From positions 1 to 33,500 of the forward strand of contig WFOC01000073.1 in assembly GCA_015488295.1 (NCBI GenBank): a stretch of 33,500 bases of DNA. The letters are read 5' to 3'. This stretch comes from Gammaproteobacteria bacterium. Lineage in GTDB: Bacteria > Pseudomonadota > Gammaproteobacteria > SZUA-229. Of this stretch, positions 23,635 through 31,090 are shown piece after piece. Below the pieces are notes generated by a model, which was not told the origin of the DNA, made no database searches, and saw nothing but the letters and a program-made list of their open reading frames with translations. A program made the translations under genes and the position numbers. Numbering within the stretch: position 1 is the first letter of the stretch; each line of letters begins with the position of its first letter.

Positions 23635-24302
23635 AAGCGATGATACTCGCCGCCGGTCGAGGCGAACGCCTGCGCCCACTGACCGACGAGTTACCCAAAC
23701 CGCTGATCAAGGTCGCTGGAAAACCACTGATCGAATACCACATCGAAAACCTGGCAAAAGCCGGCATCAACAAGATCATTATCAACACCGCCTGGCTGGC
23801 AGAAAAAATTCACCAGCAACTCGGTAATGGTTCGAGTTACGGCATCAGCATTATTTATTCAGATGAAGGCAGCGCACTGGAAACCGCCGGCGGCATCATC
23901 AACGCCCTGCCGCTGCTGGGCGATGAACCTTTTCTTGTGGTAAACGGTGACATCTGGTGCGACTTTGATTTTTCAACACTGCCAACATTAAACGCAAACA
24001 CACAGGCACATCTGGTACTGGTAAATAACCCGGCGCATAACCCACAAGGTGATTTTGCACTGCAAAATACGCTGATAAAAAACACCGGCGAAACCATGTA
24101 CACCTACAGCGGCATCGGTATTTTCAGTACCACGTTTTTTTCAGCACAGAAAAAAGGCATCGCACCACTGGCACCGGTCATTCGGGAAAAGTGTGAACAG
24201 AATCTAGTCAGCGGGCAGTATCACTCTGGCCGCTGGACCGATGTTGGCACGCTGGAAAGGCTGCAGCAACTGGAAACAGAGTTAACAAAAAACTCAGATT
24301 AA
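23631..24302 (+). CDS. murU: N-acetylmuramate-1-phosphate uridylyltransferase MurU-like
   Basis: 223 residues of the nucleotidyltransferase fold. LAAGRGERLRPLTDELPKPL (6-25) is the nucleotide-binding signature, then GKPLIEYHIENL, DEGSALETAGGI and VVNGDIWCDFD with the metal-binding Asp. The length and the coupling to amgK fit MurU, which makes UDP-MurNAc and bypasses de novo MurA/MurB steps. The phosphatase MupP expected in the pathway is not in the window. The stop overlaps the convergent permease gene by 9 bp. Confidence 0.9.
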   Translation: MKAMILAAGRGERLRPLTDELPKPLIKVAGKPLIEYHIENLAKAGINKIIINTAWLAEKIHQQLGNGSSYGISIIYSDEGSALETAGGIINALPLLGDEPFLVVNGDIWCDFDFSTLPTLNANTQAHLVLVNNPAHNPQGDFALQNTLIKNTGETMYTYSGIGIFSTTFFSAQKKGIAPLAPVIREKCEQNLVSGQYHSGRWTDVGTLERLQQLETELTKNSD

Positions 24303-25619
24303 AAAAATACCTTTCAAACCTTTTTTATACAAACGCTGAAAAAACTGGCGACGAATCAGTCGGCCATAAATCAACTCAAACGTAATCGAAACAACTATCA
24401 GCAACAGAAACACAGCGATAGCTCGCGCATTGCTTGAATAAGTGTGAAGAATCAAAGTCGCTAATGCTGCACCGCTTGCCAGACAGGCAGAAAAAATTAT
24501 TAGTCTGTTAGCATTTATTTCCCCGGCCAGTTTGAACGCGCTGACATTTACCAGAAAAAATATCAACAAAAAGCTGGCACTGCCAATGATAGCGATCTCG
24601 GTCAGATCAATTGAATTCGCAATAATAAGACTAAGCCCGGCGGTGATAACAACACCCATCTCCGGAATATTACGCCGCTCCTGAACAAGTATGGCCGGAA
24701 GCTCTCCCTCTTTTGCAATAATAAAACCCAGGCGTGCATTGCCATAAATGGTGGCATTAATGGCAGAAAAAGTCGCCAGCAATGCCGCCACAGAAACAAT
24801 GGTAAAACCAAGTTGCCCCAGCGCAGGTTTTGCCGCCAACGCCAGTGCATAATCCTTCGCCATCAACAGCTGGCTTTCCGGCACAGTGCCGACAGTAATC
24901 AACGCAATAAGCACATACAGAACGATAACAATCAGCACCGATGCGTAAAAAGCTCTCGGCAAATTTATTTCCGGATTTTTAATATCTTCAGCAGCATTGG
25001 CGATTAATTCAAAACCTTCGTAGGCAACAAAAATAATCATGCCGGCAACGATGATAGAAAAAGAACTGCCCCAGTGCGTTGTTGACAGCCGTTCTGTATC
25101 CACAAAAAAAGCACCGGAAACAATGATCAGAATCAGCAACGAAACTTTAATCAACACGATAAGCGTTTCAGAACGGCTAACAAAAGAGGCGCTTAGCAGA
25201 TTTATCAACAAGGGCAGAATAATAGCAACACTGATCAATACATGTTTTAACCAGGGCGCTGTATCACCATGAAAAAACGTTTGCCCATAAGATGCAAAAG
25301 CAACTGCATAAAGCGAGATGGTAACCAGATAACTCAACCACAGTATAAAATTAATACTGCCCGACAGCAGGTTATGACCAAAAGCCGTATCAACAAAAAC
25401 AACCGTGCCGCCACGATTCTGGCACTTTACAGAAAGCTTTGCGTAGGAATACGAAGTTAATATCGCGACCAATCCGGCAAACAGAAAAGCCACCGCGGTG
25501 GCACCATGCGCCAGTGATACTGCCTCACCCAGCACCGCGAAAATACCGCCGCCAACCATACCACCGATACCGATTGAAACAGCACCGAACAGACCTATCG
25601 TTCTGTTATTTTCACTCAT
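24294..25619 (-). CDS. APC-superfamily amino-acid permease
   Basis: Inner-membrane transporter of 441 residues with about 12 TMs. The TM1 signature GIGGMVGGGIFAVLGEAV and TM6 region IIVAGMIIFVAYEGFELIANAAEDI are typical of APC transporters, followed by NPEINLPRAFYAS. The track start is a GTG at 25625; the ATG two codons later (MSENNRTIGLFG) is preferred. Substrate not predictable. It is convergent with murU, and the 263-nt gap upstream shows no clear promoter. Confidence 0.9.
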   Translation of the reverse strand: MSENNRTIGLFGAVSIGIGGMVGGGIFAVLGEAVSLAHGATAVAFLFAGLVAILTSYSYAKLSVKCQNRGGTVVFVDTAFGHNLLSGSINFILWLSYLVTISLYAVAFASYGQTFFHGDTAPWLKHVLISVAIILPLLINLLSASFVSRSETLIVLIKVSLLILIIVSGAFFVDTERLSTTHWGSSFSIIVAGMIIFVAYEGFELIANAAEDIKNPEINLPRAFYASVLIVIVLYVLIALITVGTVPESQLLMAKDYALALAAKPALGQLGFTIVSVAALLATFSAINATIYGNARLGFIIAKEGELPAILVQERRNIPEMGVVITAGLSLIIANSIDLTEIAIIGSASFLLIFFLVNVSAFKLAGEINANRLIIFSACLASGAALATLILHTYSSNARAIAVFLLLIVVSITFELIYGRLIRRQFFQRLYKKGLKGIFLI

Positions 25620-25888
25620 ACACACAACATCCGCTTCAACATCTAAGTTTTACTTTCCTCACGACTTTTCAGGAGCATTTTAAAAATATACGCTGACACA
25701 AAAAACATATTACCTGGCCAGAAACCGTACACCGTTTTCCGAGAAATTCCGAATAGTTTTATACAGGCTTGCCCGGCCAGCAGCAAGCAGTACCACAGGA
25801 AGACTGTTAATATTTTTGTTACATCGAGAAACAATAATGCCGGTCAGTTAAAAAAACCGGCGAATATCAATATCAGGTATGGCGCACT
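25620..25888. other. Intergenic gap without a convincing gene
   Basis: AT-rich spacer between the permease and the large surface-protein gene, both leftward. The 63-codon track ORF (25643-25834) has no RBS or recognised family and is treated as chance. The only structure seen is the inverted repeat at 25839-25861. Confidence 0.6.
25839..25861. repeat. Inverted repeat downstream of the OmpA-barrel gene
   Basis: GCCGGT (25839-25844) pairs with ACCGGC (25856-25861) across an 11-base A/T-rich loop. It lies just after the 25889 stop, so it could act in termination, but the T run is in the loop and not after the stem, so it is not a standard terminator. Confidence 0.35.
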
Positions 25889-28800
25889 TTACATCTTACC
25901 AACAAAGTTCACAAACACACCCTGACTGTTATAACTCAGATTGGTCAGATCATCAGAGAAATCAGTAAAGTTATACCCTATACCAATTTTCAGATTTTCA
26001 CCGACGTGGCGATACACCCCTAACAGAGTACCGGCTCTCTGATCCTGCGCATCAGGCAAATCAAGCAGTCGACCTTCAATCAAGGCATCCCAGCGGTGAG
26101 TAAAATGCCAGTCAGCACGTAATACATAGAGGCTGGCACGGCTATCAAAAAACTCGGGGCTCAACCTGTCCTGTGCCACCTGGCCCAAACGGTAGGCATA
26201 CTTGCCACCGATGCTCCAACGTTGCGTCAGGTCATAAATAGCATCAAACGACATGATGTGGCTCTTCTGAATAAAGTCAATCGGGCTGCTTGAAGCAACC
26301 ACCTGCCCGGTGACCGGGTCGGTGGTCAACAGATCACCAAACGGCACGTTATAAAAATAGGTGTATTTCATCAGCGTGTTAAGCCGGTCATTTTTAACGG
26401 GTCGATAAGCGTAACCCATCACAATTTCGGTAAAGTTACCACTGAACTGATTACCTAGTGTGCTGGTACTTTCAGAGAAGTTAGCTTTACCCAGGAAGCG
26501 CCAGTCTGAATCAACCTGATAGGTCAGGTTGTTTTTCATCAACCAGGTGGTACGTTCCGAAGCGGCGGTACCCGGCCGCTCGGTACCATCAATGCGATAT
26601 TCCACGGCCGCTGCGTAAACAATGGCACCGAAGTTATAACCGGCATTAAGGCCTATCGCTCTTCTGTCTGTGATAGCGCCCGTGCGCTTATCTTCCAGCT
26701 CACCCATCTCGATGTTGCCGCCATAGTTCCAGTATTCGTCCGGCGTATAATCGACACCGAAAGCGTGTGTTAAACCGGTCGGCACATCACCGTGCGTGTA
26801 ACGCTCTTCAACATAAACACTGGTGGTATCGGTGAAACGTGAACGCATCCCGTTGTTCCAGTTACCGCGGCGCGCACTTACACCGTTATCCGTACGCTCA
26901 TTCTCAAAGGTGTAGGCGCTATAAACATTGGTGCGATCAGAGACCAGATAATCAACTCCGGCTTTGGCACCGACACCCCGGTTACCGGTCGACAGTTCAG
27001 CATTTAAGTTCAAACGGTCTGACGGACGCACGCTGCCGCCAGCACCAATGCGATTGTTTTCCTGTCGGTTGCCGCTTTTCGCTGCCGTGCCCTGCACAAA
27101 ACCATAAGCCGTCCAGTTTGATTTTGAATCATAAAATGCTTCACCCGCCAGATCCAGACGATCACCTTCTCTTTGTGTGACCGGCACGTTGAGCGAGTTA
27201 TCAGCACGAGTATCACCACGTGCGCCGCCACTGAAACGCCAGCGCTCGCTTGCCTGATAAGAAGATGACACATCCACTGCCTGGGTTTTTAAACCACGCG
27301 CCAGTTCACGCGAATCAATTTTTACATCAAGGTCAATACGCCTGTTTATCGGCGTGGTATAACGGCCACCGAACAATGTCAGGTCACTTGCAGTCAGCTG
27401 CCCCGGCGCGGAGAAACCACCTTCGCTCTGCTGCGCATAAAATGTCGCACTGCCCTGGCCACCCGAAATAATGTCCTCAATAATTGCACTACCTTCAATA
27501 CGGAAGGCACTGCTTGTTGCATCGGGATCATTACCATTATTCTGCGAATCAAAACTAAATCCACCGTCAATCGAACTTAACGAACCCGCACCCTGGCCTT
27601 TACTGCTGGCAGCTTCCACACGCAACCACGTGCCGGTACTTTTACGCAAAGTTAAATCAATTCCGTTTAAGCCGCTGGTTTGATCAGCCTGCTGCTGCGA
27701 GCTGGCCGTCATACCCAGCTTTACATTATCGTTGAACCAGTAATGCGCACGACCACCTGAAGCCAGCGTATCAATCTGTTCCAGGCCGGGGGAAAATTCA
27801 TAACGCGATACCAGATAAACCGGGTTGCCGCCGAGCGAGGTATCAGCAACCAGCAAACCATCATCCGCCGTTGATGCCAATGGCTGACTTAATAAAATAC
27901 GGCCCTGTATATAGTCCAGATCGTAGTCGATCACCGGCACCAGGTTTTTCACACCAATAACATCACCGGAATCCTTGTCGCGCACTTCGATACGCAAACG
28001 GTCTGAACCAACAAGGATGTCCTGATTACGCAGGAAGTAAAGCGAACCACCAGTGCCTCTGAATTCATCACGACCGGCAACCGTGCCCGGCTCGGCCGCA
28101 AAACCTTCAACCACTAATTTCTGTTCGCCGAACGAAGTGGTCTCTTCACTTTCATAATGACCGGTAACACCGTAAAGACCACGGTCGATCTGCGCCAGCG
28201 TGGTGTCGAGATAACCAATAGTAAAGTTACCCAAAATGCCGTAGTTATTATGTTTCTGTAAACGAAGATAAAACTTGCCGGAAGTCGGCGCACGTTCTTC
28301 CAGTGTTGAGTCATCACCAAAGGTCGGATAATAAAGATCCGGATCTAAACGCCGCAATAATGCACGCGGATTTTTTTCCAGGAAGTTGCTAAACACTTCG
28401 TTGATCGGCCCTTCCTGAGTATCGGCGCTACTGGTCAGCATCCAGTCATCACCAAAGGTGCCTTCGGTGTAATAAGCGAAACGGCCGTAAACATTTATCT
28501 CGTTGTTGAACTGGTCTTCATCTTTGGTGACCAGTCGTGCCGGGCCAGTGGTACGATCTTTTGCTACCGTAACGTCACCCAGGGCGACATAGAACCAGTC
28601 ATTTCTCGCGAACTCCATATCACGCAGGAACAATTCACCGTTGCCTTCATCATCCAGCACCGCAACTTCGATGGTGTGCAAACCACGCGGGAAAAGTTCT
28701 TCACTGACAAACTCGCCCTCGTCATTAACCGGCACTTTTTTACCTGCCAGCCAGACACTGTGACCGGGCGGAATATTGTCGCCGTTGATGGTAACCGTGC

Positions 28801-31090
28801 CGCCCTTGATTTCGATGTTCTGCACGTTAAGATGATTTTCGCCGTAACCACCGAGCAGTTGAATATCTTTTTCACTGTTTTCTTCGACCACCAGCTTGGT
28901 GCTGTCTTCGGCATTTTCGTCCAGCTCGTTCACCACCCATAATGGCAGCGCGATGGTTTCATCGTAATCACCTTCTTCATCGTACACCCGCAGGATATAA
29001 ACCAGTCGTCTGGTCGCCGCCCCGACGTTTTCAAAGTTGGCACGCCAGCTCGCGGTATTATTTTCATCCAGCGGAATGATCGTCAAAGGTTCTGACTGCG
29101 GCGACTGTTTTAAATTAAACAAACGCACTTCAGCACGTTTGATAAAGTTACCGTAGTTGCTGTACATTTTAAAATGTACTTTGTTTTCTTCGGCGCTGGT
29201 CTCAGGCTTGTCCTGCGAACGAATCGTGTTCGGCCAGGCAGTAATATTCAGCCGTGGTTTTTTCTGTAAATTATTAAAAGTGAACTGCACATCGGCCGCG
29301 TCCAGTGCCACATCGGTACAACGCTGGATATCTTCAGAATGTTTGTACGGGTCATACAACGGTTCACCATCGACGGTGATGCGCATCAGGTTCAAGGCAT
29401 AGGGATTATGTTTCTCTGCGGTGCGCGTGATGCGTTCGATTTCCAGATTGTCCTGCTCATCGAGCAAGGCCAGCTCATCGTATAAAATTTTCACTTCGAC
29501 CCGTGAACTGTCGAACTGGATAAAACCGGTGCTGGCAACATCTTCCGAATGCACAAAACCGTGGCCTTCGTATTCCACCTGCTTGTCACTCAGCCCCATC
29601 TCTTTTTGCACCATCTCCATGGCGCGGCGCGCACGTGAAGTTGACAGGCCGATGTCATCACCATAAACCATGGCGGCGCGCCTATCCATGCGTTCGTTAT
29701 TGGTGTAACCGATAAAACTCAAACGCGCGTTGGCCCTGTCGGCCACATCGCTGAAAGTGCGCGCCAGACGTTCGCTGAAACCTTCGGGAATAACCGGCTT
29801 GCCGTCCTTGAAACGAATCGGCCGAATCGGCCCGCTCGGTGGATCATAAGTGATGGAAACGGTTTCCGAAGCCGAGGCTTCCGGACAGACCTGTGGGTCG
29901 GCGCTGTATTGTTCGAACGGATCGTCATACCAGAATTCAACTTCGACGCGACGGTTGAACGAACGGCCTTTTTCTGTGCCGTTGGATGCCACCGGATATT
30001 TTTTGCCTTTGCCGCTGCTGCTTACCATTGAGTTTGGCAGGCCCAGCTTGCCCTGCACTTCCAGCATGACGTAACGGGCGCGTGCTTTGGATAAATTAAT
30101 ATGATTGCCGTAGATACGTTTTTCTGCCTCGGCCAGTGGCAGGTCATCGGTGTGGCCGACAAAACGGATAACCACATTTTTCCTGTCACTCAGGTTTTGC
30201 AGGGTTTCACGAATCTGGCGGACAAACTCGGTCGGCACACCGGCCTGACCGACTTCAGTGCGCAGCGGTTTCACCAGATGCTGCAAACGCGCACGTCGTG
30301 CATTGCCTTCTTTATAACTTAATTTGCAGACGGTTTCCTTGCGACAGACTTTCAGACGATTGAGTTTTTTCGCCGGAATAATAATTTCTTTTTCCACCGC
30401 GATCTCGGTGATCTCGTCATACCACACCTGCACTTCGACGCGGCGGTTTTTTGCTTTGCCGGCAGCGGTGTTGTTGCTGGCAATCGGCTGTGAATCGCCA
30501 GCGCCGTCAAACGAAACCGCATCCGGTGGCAGGTCTAACTCACGCTGAAAATATTCGGCGGTTTCCTGGGCGCGGTATTTTGACAGGCCAACATTATCTA
30601 TGTATTTTGCTCGTAGTGCGCCGCTTAGTTTATCCGAGTCACTGTGACCGATAAAATGAATACGCACATTGCTGCGGTTTTTCATGGTGGCCAACACATC
30701 GCGTAACTGCTCGACGGCGCTGTCAGGGATACTTACCTTGCCGGATTTAAAACCAATCGCCGGCACCGCGTTTTCCAGTTTGAATGTTTCGGTCTCTTTC
30801 TGTAAAACTTTTTTAATTTCAATCCGGTCTTCTTCTTTCGGTTTGAATAACGTTTCATCCTGCGTCCACAGGGTAAATTCCATATTCGGCGGATAAAGTT
30901 TTTCAGTGTTTTTGCCCAGAGGGTATTTTTCCAGCTGCATCGGCGGCTGTGTGGTTTTGCCTTTGGGGTCTTCCGCGATACTGTACCACTGTTCGGCATA
31001 AACGCCTTTGCCGGCACATAATAAAAACACGAACATCAACGAGCGTGATATTTTTCTGCTGGAAAAATCTTTATTCAGGAAGTTTTTCAT
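25889..31090 (-). CDS. Giant outer-membrane protein with three OmpA-like domains and C-terminal barrel
   Basis: 1733 residues with a signal peptide ending near residue 32 (GKGVYAEQ). There are three tandem OmpA/MotB-like peptidoglycan-binding domains at about 109-225, 255-388 and 420-538. The first two keep GHSDSD/GHTDD and the KNRRVEV/FNRRVEV end; the third is decayed (GYTNNE, SSRVEV). Next come Ig-like or beta-sandwich parts, then a region from about 850 (GDVTVAKDRTTG) with strand repeats to the end, FVNFVGKM, as in a large outer-membrane barrel. Residues between about 1180 and 1733 are dense in alternating aromatic strands. It overlaps the upstream DUF11 gene by ATGA. I infer an envelope-anchored export or display partner of that protein. 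Confidence 0.82.
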   Translation of the reverse strand: MKNFLNKDFSSRKISRSLMFVFLLCAGKGVYAEQWYSIAEDPKGKTTQPPMQLEKYPLGKNTEKLYPPNMEFTLWTQDETLFKPKEEDRIEIKKVLQKETETFKLENAVPAIGFKSGKVSIPDSAVEQLRDVLATMKNRSNVRIHFIGHSDSDKLSGALRAKYIDNVGLSKYRAQETAEYFQRELDLPPDAVSFDGAGDSQPIASNNTAAGKAKNRRVEVQVWYDEITEIAVEKEIIIPAKKLNRLKVCRKETVCKLSYKEGNARRARLQHLVKPLRTEVGQAGVPTEFVRQIRETLQNLSDRKNVVIRFVGHTDDLPLAEAEKRIYGNHINLSKARARYVMLEVQGKLGLPNSMVSSSGKGKKYPVASNGTEKGRSFNRRVEVEFWYDDPFEQYSADPQVCPEASASETVSITYDPPSGPIRPIRFKDGKPVIPEGFSERLARTFSDVADRANARLSFIGYTNNERMDRRAAMVYGDDIGLSTSRARRAMEMVQKEMGLSDKQVEYEGHGFVHSEDVASTGFIQFDSSRVEVKILYDELALLDEQDNLEIERITRTAEKHNPYALNLMRITVDGEPLYDPYKHSEDIQRCTDVALDAADVQFTFNNLQKKPRLNITAWPNTIRSQDKPETSAEENKVHFKMYSNYGNFIKRAEVRLFNLKQSPQSEPLTIIPLDENNTASWRANFENVGAATRRLVYILRVYDEEGDYDETIALPLWVVNELDENAEDSTKLVVEENSEKDIQLLGGYGENHLNVQNIEIKGGTVTINGDNIPPGHSVWLAGKKVPVNDEGEFVSEELFPRGLHTIEVAVLDDEGNGELFLRDMEFARNDWFYVALGDVTVAKDRTTGPARLVTKDEDQFNNEINVYGRFAYYTEGTFGDDWMLTSSADTQEGPINEVFSNFLEKNPRALLRRLDPDLYYPTFGDDSTLEERAPTSGKFYLRLQKHNNYGILGNFTIGYLDTTLAQIDRGLYGVTGHYESEETTSFGEQKLVVEGFAAEPGTVAGRDEFRGTGGSLYFLRNQDILVGSDRLRIEVRDKDSGDVIGVKNLVPVIDYDLDYIQGRILLSQPLASTADDGLLVADTSLGGNPVYLVSRYEFSPGLEQIDTLASGGRAHYWFNDNVKLGMTASSQQQADQTSGLNGIDLTLRKSTGTWLRVEAASSKGQGAGSLSSIDGGFSFDSQNNGNDPDATSSAFRIEGSAIIEDIISGGQGSATFYAQQSEGGFSAPGQLTASDLTLFGGRYTTPINRRIDLDVKIDSRELARGLKTQAVDVSSSYQASERWRFSGGARGDTRADNSLNVPVTQREGDRLDLAGEAFYDSKSNWTAYGFVQGTAAKSGNRQENNRIGAGGSVRPSDRLNLNAELSTGNRGVGAKAGVDYLVSDRTNVYSAYTFENERTDNGVSARRGNWNNGMRSRFTDTTSVYVEERYTHGDVPTGLTHAFGVDYTPDEYWNYGGNIEMGELEDKRTGAITDRRAIGLNAGYNFGAIVYAAAVEYRIDGTERPGTAASERTTWLMKNNLTYQVDSDWRFLGKANFSESTSTLGNQFSGNFTEIVMGYAYRPVKNDRLNTLMKYTYFYNVPFGDLLTTDPVTGQVVASSSPIDFIQKSHIMSFDAIYDLTQRWSIGGKYAYRLGQVAQDRLSPEFFDSRASLYVLRADWHFTHRWDALIEGRLLDLPDAQDQRAGTLLGVYRHVGENLKIGIGYNFTDFSDDLTNLSYNSQGVFVNFVGKM

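Noticed and set aside
25643-25834. 63-codon ORF in the gap before the permease
   Set aside because: No RBS and no recognised family; typical chance ORF in AT-rich DNA.
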